Assembly: GCF_000342165.1 (NCBI RefSeq)
Contig: NZ_AMRV01000001.1
Span: 186,001-250,000, forward strand
Direction of reading: 5' to 3'
DNA length: 64,000 nt
DNA from: Pacificimonas flava
Lineage (GTDB): Bacteria > Pseudomonadota > Alphaproteobacteria > Sphingomonadales > Sphingomonadaceae
Position numbers and translations under genes: made by a program. Positions 8,368-17,762 of the stretch are shown in pieces. Below the pieces are notes generated by a model that saw nothing but the letters and a program-made list of their open reading frames with translations, searched no databases and was not told the DNA's origin. Position 1 is the stretch's first letter. Every line of letters begins with the position of its first letter.

Positions 8368-10359
8368 ATGACGCCTTCCCATAACGACCTCGCCAATGCG
8401 ATCCGCGCGCTCGCCATGGATGCCGTGCAAGCGGCCAATTCCGGTCACCCCGGCATGCCCATGGGCATGGCCGACGCCGCGACCGTTCTTTTTCAGAAGC
8501 ATCTTAAGTTCGATCCGAAGGCGCCAGACTGGTACGACCGCGACCGGTTCGTGCTGTCGGCCGGTCACGGCTCGATGCTGATCTATGCTCTGCTGCATCT
8601 GACTGGCTACGACAAGCCGACACTGGACGACATCAGGAACTTTCGCAGACTGGACAGTCCCTGCGCCGGCCATCCAGAGAATTTTCTCCTGCCTGGTGTC
8701 GAGGCGACCACCGGACCTCTGGGGCAGGGCCTCGCCATGGCGGTCGGCATGGCCATGGCGGAACGTCATCTGAACGCCGGGTTCGGTGATGCGCTCGTTG
8801 ATCACAGGACGTGGGTTATCGCCGGCGACGGCTGCCTGATGGAGGGGATCAACCATGAGGCTGTCGGGCTTGCCGGGCATCTGAAGCTTGGACGCCTGAA
8901 CGTGATCTGGGACGACAACCGGATCACCATCGACGGTCCGACCGATCTGTCGACCAGCGAGGACGTCAAGGCACGCTATGCCGCGGCCGGCTGGCATGTC
9001 GCGGAATGCGACGGACACGATGCCGACGCGCTCGACGCCGCGATGAGAGCCGCGAAGGCGGACCCGCGACCCAGCCTGATCGCGGCGCGCACGATTATCG
9101 GCTATGGCTCGCCGAACAAGCAGGGCACGAGCGCTACGCACGGCGCTGCACTCGGCGAGGCGGAAGTCGCGGCCACGCGCGAAGCCCTTGGCTGGACGGC
9201 GGAGCCCTTCGTCATTCCGGACGACATTCTGTCCGAATGGCGCGCCATGGGCGAACACGGCTCCGCTCACCACAAGGCCTGGCAGGAAAAGGCGAAGCGG
9301 CAGCCGGAATGGGGTGACTTCGAGGCGCGCATGCGCGGAGAGCTTCCCGCCGGCTGGAAGGATGCCGTTGCCAGCTACATCAACGGGCTTGTCGCGGAAC
9401 CGAAGGCCGAGGCGACGCGGAAATCCAGCGAGAACGCGCTGAAGGTCATCAACGCCGCGATCCCCGCTACGGTCGGCGGGTCCGCGGATTTGACCGGATC
9501 GAACAATACGCGTGCAGGCGAGATGGGCGTATTCGCGGCTGAGGATTATTCCGGTCGCTATGTCTATTACGGCATTCGCGAGTTCGGCATGGCCGCCGCC
9601 ATGAACGGCATGGCGCTTCATGGGGGCGTCATTCCCTATGGCGGCACGTTCCTGATCTTCTCGGATTACTCCCGGCCGGCCATCCGTCTGGGTGCGTTGC
9701 AGCAGGCCCGGGCCGTGCATGTGCTGACGCACGATTCCATCGGCCTTGGCGAAGACGGGCCGACGCATCAGCCGATTGAGCAGGTGATGTCGCTGCGGGC
9801 CATCCCCAACCTGAACGTGTTCCGTCCGGCGGACGCCGTCGAGACGATGGAATGCTGGGCCTTGGCGCTTGAGGATAAGGATACGCCCAGCGCGCTTGCC
9901 CTTACGCGGCAGAACCTGCCGCAGGTTCGCACCGAAGCCGCAGAGGGCAATCTTTGTGCGCGGGGTGCCTATCGCCTGAAATCGTCTGAGGCAGACAGAA
10001 AGGTGATCTTCATCGCGACGGGGTCTGAAGTGCACCTGGCGCTTCAGGCCGCACGGCAGCTCGAAGAGGAGGGGGTCGGCTGCGACGTCGTCTCGATGCC
10101 CTGCTGGGAACTCTTCGCGGATCAGCCCGCAGCTTACCGAGAGGACGTGCTGCCGAACGTCCAGCCTGGCGAGATTCTGCGCGTTTCGGTCGAGGCGGGG
10201 ACGACGCTCGGCTGGGCGGAACATGTCATGCTGAATGGGCTTTCCATCGGTATCGACCGGTTTGGCGCGTCTGCCCCGGCAGATGATCTGTTCGCGAAAT
10301 TCGGCTTCACCCCGGATGCGATCGTACGGCGCGTCAGGGAAAAACTGTCCAACTCATAA
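8368..10359 (+). CDS. tkt: transketolase
   Basis: Thiamine-diphosphate enzyme of the pentose phosphate pathway, moving two-carbon ketol units between sugar phosphates. All three transketolase domains are present in 663 residues: the N-terminal diphosphate-binding part (GHPGMPMGMAD near residue 27, GPLGQGLAMAVGMA, and the ThDP motif GDGCLMEGI), the middle pyrimidine-binding part (VGGSADLTGSNNT, then GIREFGMAAAMNGMALHGG, and GLGEDGPTHQPIEQ), and the C-terminal domain. The first gene of a block tkt-gap-pgk-fba that supplies lower glycolysis/gluconeogenesis; gap follows after 20 bp. It needs thiamine diphosphate, and thiE lies in the same block. Confidence 0.97.
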   Translation: MTPSHNDLANAIRALAMDAVQAANSGHPGMPMGMADAATVLFQKHLKFDPKAPDWYDRDRFVLSAGHGSMLIYALLHLTGYDKPTLDDIRNFRRLDSPCAGHPENFLLPGVEATTGPLGQGLAMAVGMAMAERHLNAGFGDALVDHRTWVIAGDGCLMEGINHEAVGLAGHLKLGRLNVIWDDNRITIDGPTDLSTSEDVKARYAAAGWHVAECDGHDADALDAAMRAAKADPRPSLIAARTIIGYGSPNKQGTSATHGAALGEAEVAATREALGWTAEPFVIPDDILSEWRAMGEHGSAHHKAWQEKAKRQPEWGDFEARMRGELPAGWKDAVASYINGLVAEPKAEATRKSSENALKVINAAIPATVGGSADLTGSNNTRAGEMGVFAAEDYSGRYVYYGIREFGMAAAMNGMALHGGVIPYGGTFLIFSDYSRPAIRLGALQQARAVHVLTHDSIGLGEDGPTHQPIEQVMSLRAIPNLNVFRPADAVETMECWALALEDKDTPSALALTRQNLPQVRTEAAEGNLCARGAYRLKSSEADRKVIFIATGSEVHLALQAARQLEEEGVGCDVVSMPCWELFADQPAAYREDVLPNVQPGEILRVSVEAGTTLGWAEHVMLNGLSIGIDRFGASAPADDLFAKFGFTPDAIVRRVREKLSNS

Positions 10360-10379
10360 TCTAAAGCGAGGAAATTCAG

Positions 10380-11384
10380 ATGGCGACGAAGGTTTTCATC
10401 AATGGCTTCGGCCGCATCGGCCGGCTGGTTGCGCGCGCATTGCTGGAGCGGGACGATCACGATTTCGAACTCGTCGCCATCAACGACCTCGCCGACGCGA
10501 AGTCGAACGCGCTGCTGTTCAAGTACGACTCGACGCATGGCCGCTTCCCGGGAGAGGTGAGCGCCGGCGAGGACAGCATCACGGTCAATGGTAAGACCAT
10601 CCGCGTGACGGCCGAGCGCGAGCCGGGCAAGCTTCCGCACAAGGAGCTTGGTACGGATATCGTTCTGGAATGCACCGGGTTCTTCCAGTCCAAGGATGCT
10701 GCGCAGCCGCACCTCGATGCCGGTGCCAAGCGCGTTCTCATCTCCGCGCCGGCGTCGGGCGTCGACAAGACGATCGTCTTTGGCGTCAATCATGAATCGC
10801 TGACGGCCGACGACCTGATCGTCTCCAACGCGTCCTGCACGACGAACTGCCTGGCGCCCGTCGCGAAGGTGCTGCACGAGGCGGTCGGCATCGAGCGCGG
10901 CATGATGACCACCATCCATAGCTACACCAATGACCAGCGCATGCTGGACCAGATGCACAAGGACATGCGCCGCGCACGTGGCGGGGCGCAGAACATGATC
11001 CCGACAACCACCGGCGCCGCCCGTGCGGTCGGTCTCGTCCTGCCGGAACTGAACGGCAAGCTCGACGGCTCCTCCGTCCGCGTGCCGACCCCCAATGTCA
11101 GCCTGGTCGACCTGACCTTCCAGCCGTCGAAGGACACCTCCGTCGACGAAATTAACGGCGCTTTGAAGGCGGCGGCGGAGGGCGCGCTGAAGGGCGTTCT
11201 CGACTATACCGACGAGCCGCTCGTGTCCTCGGATTTCAACCATTATCCGGCGAGTTCGACGGTCGACAGCCTGGAGACGGCCGTGTTGGAGGGGAAGCTG
11301 GCGCGGGTCGTGTCCTGGTACGACAATGAATGGGGCTTCTCGAACCGCATGATCGACACGGCGAAGGTGTTAGCTCGCTTCTAG
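10380..11384 (+). CDS. gap: glyceraldehyde-3-phosphate dehydrogenase
   Basis: A 334-residue type I GAPDH that oxidises and phosphorylates glyceraldehyde-3-phosphate with NAD(P). The Rossmann start [10 protein letters not shown] (residues 7-16) and the catalytic NASCTTN with Cys153 are visible, as is the C-terminal [12 protein letters not shown] motif. Asp at 'INDL' after the second beta strand agrees with NAD preference but this alone does not settle cofactor use. The start has a ribosome-binding site (GCGAGGAA). A strong hairpin follows the stop, so pgk may be read partly through and partly from its own start. Confidence 0.97.
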   Translation: MATKVFINGFGRIGRLVARALLERDDHDFELVAINDLADAKSNALLFKYDSTHGRFPGEVSAGEDSITVNGKTIRVTAEREPGKLPHKELGTDIVLECTGFFQSKDAAQPHLDAGAKRVLISAPASGVDKTIVFGVNHESLTADDLIVSNASCTTNCLAPVAKVLHEAVGIERGMMTTIHSYTNDQRMLDQMHKDMRRARGGAQNMIPTTTGAARAVGLVLPELNGKLDGSSVRVPTPNVSLVDLTFQPSKDTSVDEINGALKAAAEGALKGVLDYTDEPLVSSDFNHYPASSTVDSLETAVLEGKLARVVSWYDNEWGFSNRMIDTAKVLARF

Positions 11385-11408
11385 ATCACGCCCGCAGCCA
11401 ATTACGAG

Positions 11409-11455
11409 AGAGCCGGAATCCGAGCGCGCTGCGACCTGGATTTCGGCTCTTTTCC
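11409..11455 (+). terminator. intrinsic terminator or attenuator between gap and pgk
   Basis: AGAGCCGGAATCC (11409-11421) pairs over 13 bp (one G-T) with GGATTTCGGCTCT (11438-11450), loop of 16 nt, followed by TTTCCTTCC. The T tract is short and interrupted, so termination is likely partial; this would lower pgk-fba expression relative to tkt-gap. Confidence 0.6.
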
Positions 11456-11488
11456 TTCCGGTCCTCATTTTTTCAAGGAAGTTCCCGC

Positions 11489-12685
11489 ATGACCGCCTTC
11501 AAAACACTAGACGATCTCGGCGACCTCAATGGCAAAACGGTGCTGGTGCGCTGCGATCTGAACGTGCCCGTTCGGGACGGCGACGTCACCGATGACACCC
11601 GCCTGCGCGCCGCGCTGCCGACGCTGAACGAACTCTCGGGAAAAGGCGCGAAAGTGCTCGTCCTTTCCCATTTCGGACGGCCGAAGGGCAAGGCCGATCC
11701 CATGCTCAGCCTCTCGCCGATTTCCGCGGCGCTGGAAAAGGTTCTGGGCCGCACGGTCACGTTCATTACGGAAACCCACGGTCCGGTGGCCGAAGATATG
11801 GTGAGCCGCTTGCAACCCGGTGACGTCGCCGTCCTCGAGAATACGCGCTTCCATGCCGGAGAGACAGAGAACGACGCCGAGCTGGCCAAGCAGATCGCTG
11901 CACTCGGCGACCTCTATGTGAACGACGCCTTTTCCGCCGCCCACCGGGCGCATGTTTCAACGGAGGCGCTTGCACACCTGCTGCCCGCCTATGCCGGGCG
12001 GGCGATGGAGGCGGAACTCAAGGCGCTGGACGCGGCGCTCGGCAATCCGGAACACCCGGTCGCTGCCGTGGTCGGGGGTGCCAAGGTATCGACCAAGCTG
12101 GACGTGCTGCAGAATCTCGTCGCGAAGGTCGATCATCTCATCATCGGAGGCGGAATGGCGAACACGTTCCTGGCCGCGAAGGGCGTCGATGTCGGCAAGA
12201 GCCTGTGCGAACACGACCTGACCGACACGGCGACCGCCATTTTGGAAAAGGCGGATGCGGCGGGCTGTACCGTTCATCTGCCCTATGATGTCGTCGTGGC
12301 GAAGGAGTTCGCCGAAAACGCGCCCAGCCGGACGGCGAACGTCCACGAGGTCGCGGCCAACGACATGATCCTCGACATCGGCCCGGCGGCTGTCGAGGCG
12401 CTCGCCGACGCGTTGAAGACCTGCAAGACCCTGGTGTGGAATGGCCCGCTCGGGGCTTTTGAAATTGCCCCCTTCGATGCCGCCACGGTCGCGCTTGCCA
12501 AGACGGCGGCGGCCCTGACCAAGGACGGCTCCCTGACCTCCGTGGCGGGCGGCGGCGATACCGTTGCTGCGCTGAACCATGCCGGTGCGGCGGACGATTT
12601 CAGCTTCGTGTCCACGGCGGGCGGCGCCTTTCTGGAATGGATGGAAGGAAAGGCGCTGCCGGGCGTGGAGGCGCTTTCGCGCTGA
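11489..12685 (+). CDS. pgk: phosphoglycerate kinase
   Basis: A 398-residue monomeric kinase that makes ATP from 1,3-bisphosphoglycerate. The signature [11 protein letters not shown] (residues 19-29), the substrate-binding Arg region SHFGRPKG, the middle GGAKVSTK motif and the C-terminal nucleotide motif GGGDTVAAL are all present. The ATG at 11489 has AAGGAA upstream; an open frame runs back to 11330 but that overlaps gap and the hairpin. Located 104 bp after gap with a hairpin between. Normal length. Confidence 0.97.
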   Translation: MTAFKTLDDLGDLNGKTVLVRCDLNVPVRDGDVTDDTRLRAALPTLNELSGKGAKVLVLSHFGRPKGKADPMLSLSPISAALEKVLGRTVTFITETHGPVAEDMVSRLQPGDVAVLENTRFHAGETENDAELAKQIAALGDLYVNDAFSAAHRAHVSTEALAHLLPAYAGRAMEAELKALDAALGNPEHPVAAVVGGAKVSTKLDVLQNLVAKVDHLIIGGGMANTFLAAKGVDVGKSLCEHDLTDTATAILEKADAAGCTVHLPYDVVVAKEFAENAPSRTANVHEVAANDMILDIGPAAVEALADALKTCKTLVWNGPLGAFEIAPFDAATVALAKTAAALTKDGSLTSVAGGGDTVAALNHAGAADDFSFVSTAGGAFLEWMEGKALPGVEALSR

Positions 12686-12793
12686 CCGCATCCCGCCGGG
12701 GCAGGCCGCGTTGCCGGTCTGCACGCCCTGCGTTAGATGAACGACAAGCCCGTGCTGCGGGCAAACAGAAGACAAAGGCGGAGATTAGGTTTC

Positions 12794-13690
12794 ATGCAGG
12801 ACCCGAAGATGATGGCGCAGGTCGTTGGCGGCGCTGGCTTTATCGCAGCGCTCGATCAGAGCGGCGGTTCGACACCGAAGGCTCTGAAAGGCTACGGCGT
12901 GGAAGAGAACGAATATTCCGGCGATGACGAGATGTTCGCGAAAATCCACGAGATGCGCAGCCGCATTGTCACCGCGCCTTCCTTCAACGGGCGAAAAGTC
13001 CTCGGCGCCATTCTGTTCGAAAAGACCATGGACGGCGATGCGGACGGCAAGCCTGTTCCGGCACTTCTCTGGGAACGCGGTGTGGTGCCGTTTCTGAAGG
13101 TCGACAAGGGTCTGGAGGACGAGCAGGACGGCGTACAGCTGATGAAGCCGATGCCTGAACTGGATGCGCTTCTGGACCGTGCCAATGCCAAGGGCGTCTT
13201 TGGCACCAAGATGCGTTCCGTCATTCAAAGCGCGTCAAAGTCGGGCATCTCTGCGATCGTCAAGCAGCAGTTCGAAGTTGCGAACGCCATTCTCGATAAG
13301 GGCTTGTTGCCCATCGTCGAGCCTGAGGTGAACATCAAGAGCACGGACCGCGCGCAGTCGGAGGACATCCTGCTCCAAGAATTGAAAGCGGCCCTGGACG
13401 CGCAGGATCATGGCCGGCGGATCATGCTGAAACTTTCGATCCCGGCGAAGGCCGACCTTTACGCTCCGTTGATCGCGCATCCGAATTGCGCCCGCGTCGT
13501 CGCGCTTTCCGGCGGCTTCTCACAGGACGAAGCATGCTCTGAACTGGCGAAGAATCACGGCATGATCGCCAGTTTCAGCCGCGCGCTGTTGCAGGATCTG
13601 CGGGCACAGCAGAGCGATGAGGAGTTCGACCAGGTTCTCGGCGCCGCGATCGACAAGATCTATACGGCCTCGACCCTGAAGGCGGCCTGA
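12794..13690 (+). CDS. class I fructose-bisphosphate aldolase
   Basis: A 298-residue Schiff-base (class I) aldolase that joins or splits dihydroxyacetone phosphate and glyceraldehyde-3-phosphate. The beta-barrel core shows AALDQSGGSTPKAL near the N-terminus, GVFGTKMRSVI, the EPEVNIKS strand, and RIMLKLSIP, where the family's catalytic Lys is expected. The start at 12794 follows GGAGATTAGG; an earlier ATG at 12737 would add 19 Arg-rich residues not usual in the family. No zinc-binding histidine pattern of class II aldolase is present. It follows pgk by 108 bp. Bacteria of this group often lack phosphofructokinase and use aldolase mainly in the gluconeogenic direction; that gene is not visible here. 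Confidence 0.94.
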   Translation: MQDPKMMAQVVGGAGFIAALDQSGGSTPKALKGYGVEENEYSGDDEMFAKIHEMRSRIVTAPSFNGRKVLGAILFEKTMDGDADGKPVPALLWERGVVPFLKVDKGLEDEQDGVQLMKPMPELDALLDRANAKGVFGTKMRSVIQSASKSGISAIVKQQFEVANAILDKGLLPIVEPEVNIKSTDRAQSEDILLQELKAALDAQDHGRRIMLKLSIPAKADLYAPLIAHPNCARVVALSGGFSQDEACSELAKNHGMIASFSRALLQDLRAQQSDEEFDQVLGAAIDKIYTASTLKAA

Positions 13691-13745
13691 CGATCCGGAT
13701 ATGCACCCGCTTCCGGCGCCTCCGATCAGGCGCTAGGAGCGGGCC

Positions 13746-14438
13746 ATGTCAAAGATTGAACTCGACCCCGATTTTTCCTCTCGTTTCGATGCGAGCGAGG
13801 AATCGCGCCCCGCAGCGCAGCTCTACCTCATATCGCCGCCGACCTATGATCCGGGCTTTCCGGAGATTCTGAAGGCGGCGCTCGACGCCGGTCCCGTGGC
13901 GGCATTTCAGCTTCGCCTGAAGGGGGCGAGCGACATGGAAATCATGCGCGCCGGCAGCGTCATCAAGCCGATCCTTGCAGCCTATGACGTCGCACTGATC
14001 GTCAACGATCGTCCGGATATGGCCAAGGAACTGGAGGCCGACGGCGTTCATCTGGGGCAAGAGGACGGCGACGTTTCCGAAGCGCGTGCACTGTTGGGGC
14101 ACGCAGTTCAAATCGGCATCACCTGTCATGACAGCCGTCATCTCGCGATGCAGGCCGGCGAGCAGGGGGCGGACTATATCGCCTTTGGCAGCTTCTACGA
14201 CACGGCGACGAAGGAGACGGTTCACCGGCCCGATCCCTCCATCCTCGGCTGGTGGTCGACGATCAGCGAGATTCCGTGCGTGGCGATCGGCGGCATAACG
14301 CCGGAAAATGCCGCGCCGCTGATCGACGCGGGCGCGGACTTTCTGGCCGTCTCCGGTGCGGTATGGAATCATGCCGAGAATCCTGCCGCCTGCATTCGTG
14401 CGTTCGCCGACCTGCTTGAGGACCGCGCCGGCCGCTGA
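13746..14438 (+). CDS. thiE: thiamine phosphate synthase
   Basis: A 230-residue TIM-barrel enzyme that joins the thiazole and pyrimidine halves of thiamine. Typical elements are the substrate strand AAFQLRLKG (residues 59-67), the NDRPDMAKELEADGVHLGQED stretch (family 'ND...A....DGVHLGQ'), and the phosphate-binding IGGITPENA near residue 180. A 20-residue polar N-terminal extension precedes the barrel. The ribosome-binding site TAGGAG precedes the ATG at 13746. No thiamine riboswitch is seen in the short 55-bp gap, so its expression probably follows the sugar-phosphate block, whose transketolase uses the product. Confidence 0.93.
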   Translation: MSKIELDPDFSSRFDASEESRPAAQLYLISPPTYDPGFPEILKAALDAGPVAAFQLRLKGASDMEIMRAGSVIKPILAAYDVALIVNDRPDMAKELEADGVHLGQEDGDVSEARALLGHAVQIGITCHDSRHLAMQAGEQGADYIAFGSFYDTATKETVHRPDPSILGWWSTISEIPCVAIGGITPENAAPLIDAGADFLAVSGAVWNHAENPAACIRAFADLLEDRAGR

Positions 14439-14477
14439 TAAGGGCGCGCTCACGAACCCCATCGACATGGTGATCTC

Positions 14478-15041
14478 ATGAAAATTTCCGGCGTGGACAT
14501 TCGTCCGGGCAACATCATCGAATATGAAGGCGGCCTGTGGCGCGCCGTAAAGATTCAGCACACGCAGCCCGGCAAGGGCGGCGCCTACATGCAGGTCGAG
14601 ATGAAGAACCTGATGGACGGGCGCAAGACGAACAATCGTTTTCGTTCCTCGGAGACCGTCGAAAAAGTGCGCCTCGACACGAAGGACTTTCAGTTCTTGT
14701 ATGCCGAGGGCGACATGCTGACCTTTATGGATACCGAGACGTTCGACCAGGTAACCTTACCGACAGATCTTCTTGGCGATGCATCGGCCTTTTTGCAGGA
14801 TGGCATGCAGGTCATGCTCGAAATGTACGAGGAGAAGCCGATTTCGGTTCAGCTTCCCGAACAGGTCGAGGCAGAGATCGTCGAGGCCGATGCTGTGGTT
14901 AAGGGACAGACCGCGTCCAGCTCGTACAAGCCGGCCATGCTCGACAACGGCGTCCGCATCATGGTGCCGCCGCACATCACCAGCGGCACGCGGGTCGTTG
15001 TCGACGTGTATAGCCAGGAATATGTGAAGAGGGCTGACTGA
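14478..15041 (+). CDS. efp: elongation factor P
   Basis: A 187-residue, three-domain beta-barrel factor that binds between the ribosomal P and E sites and relieves stalling at consecutive prolines. The N-terminal KOW-like domain ends in the loop QPGKGGAY with the tip residue Lys33, the position that is modified by beta-lysylation in enterobacteria; the C-terminal ends with the conserved [18 protein letters not shown]-like S1 domain (TRVVVDV). The modification enzymes EpmA/EpmB are not in the window. Follows thiE by 39 bp. Confidence 0.97.
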   Translation: MKISGVDIRPGNIIEYEGGLWRAVKIQHTQPGKGGAYMQVEMKNLMDGRKTNNRFRSSETVEKVRLDTKDFQFLYAEGDMLTFMDTETFDQVTLPTDLLGDASAFLQDGMQVMLEMYEEKPISVQLPEQVEAEIVEADAVVKGQTASSSYKPAMLDNGVRIMVPPHITSGTRVVVDVYSQEYVKRAD

Positions 15042-15043
15042 TC

Positions 15044-15379
15044 ATGATGAGAACTGCCATTCTCGCCGCCGGCATTGCCGCCGCGGCCGCCACCGGCGTA
15101 TCCGCGCAGCAGCAGGGCGAGCCGACGCAGGAGCAGCTTGAGACGGCTGTGAAGCATTTCCGTATCATCGGCGGTGCCATGCAGGTCGAGGAGGTTCCAG
15201 GCGAGATGAAGAATGCGCTGTTCGGCTGCATTTATTCCGCCCCGTTCCGCGAGATCAGCGAAAAAGCAACCGCCGTTATCGAGGCCAACGACCAGCTCTC
15301 CGTCGATAACAACCAGCATGTGCTGATGGCGCTTGCTGCGGTCTGCGGGTTCAAACCGCAGGCGGGGTCGGACAACTAA
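15044..15379 (+). CDS. small secreted protein of unknown function
   Basis: A 111-residue protein with a clear signal peptide (residues 1-21, hydrophobic AILAAGIAAAAATGV with cleavage after SA). The mature part is about 90 residues, begins with a Gln-rich stretch, and has two cysteines (Cys62 and Cys101) that could form a disulfide in the periplasm. It starts 3 bp after efp and its stop abuts the GTG of the inositol monophosphatase gene, so all three are probably co-transcribed. I do not recognise a family. Confidence 0.8.
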   Translation: MMRTAILAAGIAAAAATGVSAQQQGEPTQEQLETAVKHFRIIGGAMQVEEVPGEMKNALFGCIYSAPFREISEKATAVIEANDQLSVDNNQHVLMALAAVCGFKPQAGSDN

Positions 15380-16180
15380 GTGCCCGCACGTCCCGCTCTC
15401 ATTACCGTCATGGACCGCGCGGTCAGAAAGGCCGCACCCAGGCTGCGCCGCGATTTCGGAGAAGTGTCCGCGCTGCAGGTCAGCCGCAAGGGTCCGTCGG
15501 ACTTCGTGTCGAACGCGGATCGGGAGGCGGAGCGCACGCTGGTCGACATCCTCAGCCAGGCGCGTCCTGACTGGGGTTTCGTGCTCGAGGAGGGCGAGGA
15601 TATTCCCGGCCGTGACGGCACCGAGCGCTGGATCATCGACCCGCTGGACGGAACGACGAACTTCCTGCACTCCATCCCGCACTTCGCCATCTCCATTGCG
15701 GCAGAGATTCATGGCGATATACGCGCCGCCTGCATCTATCAGCCGCTAACCGACGAATTCTTCTGGGCGGAGAAGGGGAAGGGCGCGTTCCTGCACAACC
15801 AGCGCCTGCGCGTCTCCGGTCGGCGGGAGCTTGGCGACGCCTTGATCGCGACGGGCATTCCGTATCGCGGCCATGGCAATTTCGAGGAATGGGACGCGAT
15901 CACGCAGGCGGTTGCGCCGCAGGTGGCGGGCATACGGCGCTTTGGCTCGGCGGCACTCGACCTGGCCTGGGTGGCGGCGGGCCGCTTCGACGGGTTCTGG
16001 GAAAAGGATCTCAGCTACTGGGACGTGGCGGCCGGCATGCTGATCGTGAAGGAGGCGGGCGGCTTTATCACGGACTATCGCGGTACGGATCGCCGTGTGG
16101 CCGAGGGGGAGATCGTGGCCGCGAATAATGGTCTGCACTCGAAACTTCACAAGCTGGTGGCGGGCGCGCTTCGCAAATAG
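15380..16180 (+). CDS. suhB: inositol monophosphatase family protein (SuhB-like)
   Basis: A 266-residue Mg-dependent, lithium-sensitive type phosphatase. The metal-binding signature DPLDGTTNFLHSIPHFAISI (residues 91-110) and the second one, SYWDVAAGMLIVKEAGG near residue 213, are both intact, plus the upstream LEEGED acidic pair. Family members hydrolyse inositol phosphates, and SuhB also binds RNA polymerase in antitermination; which role applies cannot be told from the sequence. The start is GTG at 15380, directly after the previous stop; ATG at residue 11 is possible but would remove a conserved-looking first helix. Converges on the YbjN gene. Confidence 0.93.
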   Translation: MPARPALITVMDRAVRKAAPRLRRDFGEVSALQVSRKGPSDFVSNADREAERTLVDILSQARPDWGFVLEEGEDIPGRDGTERWIIDPLDGTTNFLHSIPHFAISIAAEIHGDIRAACIYQPLTDEFFWAEKGKGAFLHNQRLRVSGRRELGDALIATGIPYRGHGNFEEWDAITQAVAPQVAGIRRFGSAALDLAWVAAGRFDGFWEKDLSYWDVAAGMLIVKEAGGFITDYRGTDRRVAEGEIVAANNGLHSKLHKLVAGALRK

Positions 16181-16201
16181 CGCGCCTCCAACAACTCGCC
16201 G

Positions 16202-16666
16202 TTACCATTCGATGGCGATTTCGAACGTCTCCATCAAATCGGTCCAGACCGAGATCTGGTCGGCAAGATTTTCGCGGCTGACCCCGCCGAAGTCGAGATT
16301 CACGTCCATCTCCAGGACGGCATCGCCCTCCTCGTCGAGATAGGCATCGCCGAAACGCGTATCGCGATTGAAGGCATTGATGGCCGAGAGTTCGGTGCGC
16401 CCGTCCGTCTGGTATCCGGCATAGAATTGCAGCGTCGAGCAATCATCTCCGCTGCTGTTGCAATTGCTGAAGAACACGGAGAAGTCCGAGGCGCCGTTCG
16501 AGCTGAGGAGAGCGGGCTGGCCGCCGGGTGTCTGTTCCCAGCGACTCTCGAAACCACTTTCCTCGAGCACGGCGGATACAGTCTTTGGATCGGCACTGAC
16601 ATTCTGGGCCGCCGCCGGAACGGCAAGGGCGGCGATCAGCAGGGCCGAAATCGACGTCTCACGCAT
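16202..16666 (-). CDS. secreted YbjN-domain protein
   Basis: A 154-residue protein beginning with a signal peptide (MRETSISALLIAALAVPAAA, cleavage before Q21). The mature part has the YbjN fold pattern: a helix with AVLEESGFESRW, beta strands with SDFSVFFSNCN and LQFYAGYQT, and an acidic DEEGDAVLEMDVNLD strand. YbjN domains resemble type III secretion chaperones in fold, but the function of the periplasmic versions is unknown. Two cysteines (in SNCNSSGDDC) are close together. The ATG at 16666 has GAAGGAA upstream; the open frame extends further back but would destroy the signal peptide. Divergent from the nuo operon, so the 171-bp gap 16667-16837 holds both promoters. Confidence 0.85.
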   Translation of the reverse strand: MRETSISALLIAALAVPAAAQNVSADPKTVSAVLEESGFESRWEQTPGGQPALLSSNGASDFSVFFSNCNSSGDDCSTLQFYAGYQTDGRTELSAINAFNRDTRFGDAYLDEEGDAVLEMDVNLDFGGVSRENLADQISVWTDLMETFEIAIEW

Positions 16667-16837
16667 GCAAATTCCTTCGCTGTTCGCCTGAAAATTAAAG
16701 GCGTCTTGTGCTCGTAACGATGCGCGGCGGCGATTGTTCGTCGTGCGGACTGCTGCCCGGCGCACCTGCCGCCTTGCACCCCCCGGCTTGCCCGCCTAGA
16801 AGCGCCAGCGAAACGCAAAAATCCGAAAGTTTTGCCC

Positions 16838-17215
16838 ATGGTGGCCGTCGCGGCGGAATATCTGCCCATCCTCATTTTTCTCGGCATCGCGATCGCGCTG
16901 TCGGCCGTCTTTGTCGGCTTGCCGATGCTGGTCTCGAACCTGACCGGCGCGCAAAACCCGTACGACGACAAGCTGGCCGAGTATGAGTGCGGGTTCCCGG
17001 CATTCGAGGATGCGCGCAATCAGTTCGACGTACGCTTCTACCTAGTTTCCATCCTCTTCATCATCTTCGACCTGGAAGTTGCCTTTCTGTTCCCATGGGC
17101 TGTCTCCTTGGGCGCAACGGGCGTCTTCGGCTGGGGTGCGATGATGGTCTTCCTTGGAATCCTGACCATCGGATTCATATATGAATGGAAGAAAGGAGCG
17201 CTGGAATGGGAGTAG
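16838..17215 (+). CDS. nuoA: NADH-quinone oxidoreductase subunit A
   Basis: A 125-residue membrane subunit of complex I with three transmembrane helices (about residues 7-31, 62-85 and 92-113). The loop between the first two carries the conserved [22 protein letters not shown], including the Cys that reports active/deactive transition in mitochondria. The ATG at 16838 is preferred over the TTG at 16832. A weak promoter-like pair TTGCAC (16774-16779), 17 bp, TAGAAG (16797-16802) lies upstream. First gene of the operon; its stop overlaps nuoB by 10 bp. Confidence 0.96.
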   Translation: MVAVAAEYLPILIFLGIAIALSAVFVGLPMLVSNLTGAQNPYDDKLAEYECGFPAFEDARNQFDVRFYLVSILFIIFDLEVAFLFPWAVSLGATGVFGWGAMMVFLGILTIGFIYEWKKGALEWE

Positions 17216-17751
17216 AAGCACCCGCCGCGCGCACGCCGGCCACATTCGACATACCGACGGACCAGTTCGTCACAGACGTGAATGCCGAACTCGACAATAA
17301 GGGGTTCCTGACGACGACGACGGAGGAGCTGTTCAATTGGGCGCGCACCGGCTCGCTATGGTGGATGACGTTCGGCCTCGCCTGCTGTGCGGTCGAGATG
17401 ATGCACACGAACATGCCGCGTTATGATATGGAGCGGTTCGGGGCCGCGCCGCGCGCCTCCCCGCGTCAGTCGGACGTGATGATCGTCGCCGGCACCCTGT
17501 GCAACAAGATGGCGCCGGCGCTGCGCCGCGTCTACGATCAGATGTCGGAGCCGCGCTACGTGATCTCCATGGGCTCCTGCGCCAATGGCGGCGGCTATTA
17601 TCACTACAGCTATTCCGTGGTGCGCGGCTGCGATCGTATTGTACCGGTGGATATTTATGTGCCGGGCTGCCCGCCCTCTGCCGAGGCGCTGCTCTACGGC
17701 ATCATGGCGTTGCAGCGGAAAATCCGCCGCGTCGGCACCTTCGAACGCTAA
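17206..17751 (+). CDS. nuoB: NADH-quinone oxidoreductase subunit B
   Basis: The 181-residue subunit that holds cluster N2, the last iron-sulfur centre before quinone. The four ligands are visible as the tandem Cys pair in [11 protein letters not shown], the Cys in [11 protein letters not shown], and the Cys in VPGCPPSAE. The N-terminus has about 30 extra polar residues before the conserved [12 protein letters not shown] helix, common in alphaproteobacteria. ATG at 17206 follows GAAAGGAGCGCT, a good ribosome-binding site within the end of nuoA. nuoC starts 11 bp after the stop. Confidence 0.97.
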   Translation: MGVEAPAARTPATFDIPTDQFVTDVNAELDNKGFLTTTTEELFNWARTGSLWWMTFGLACCAVEMMHTNMPRYDMERFGAAPRASPRQSDVMIVAGTLCNKMAPALRRVYDQMSEPRYVISMGSCANGGGYYHYSYSVVRGCDRIVPVDIYVPGCPPSAEALLYGIMALQRKIRRVGTFER

Positions 17752-17762
17752 GAGGACTATTC

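Noticed and set aside
8347-10224. 625-residue open frame opposite transketolase
   Set aside because: It is the antisense shadow of a clear transketolase gene in a GC-rich genome; its product is Arg- and Gly-rich with no domain.
13691-13745. possible thiamine riboswitch before thiE
   Set aside because: Only 55 bp are available and the THI-box core (CTGAGA) is absent.
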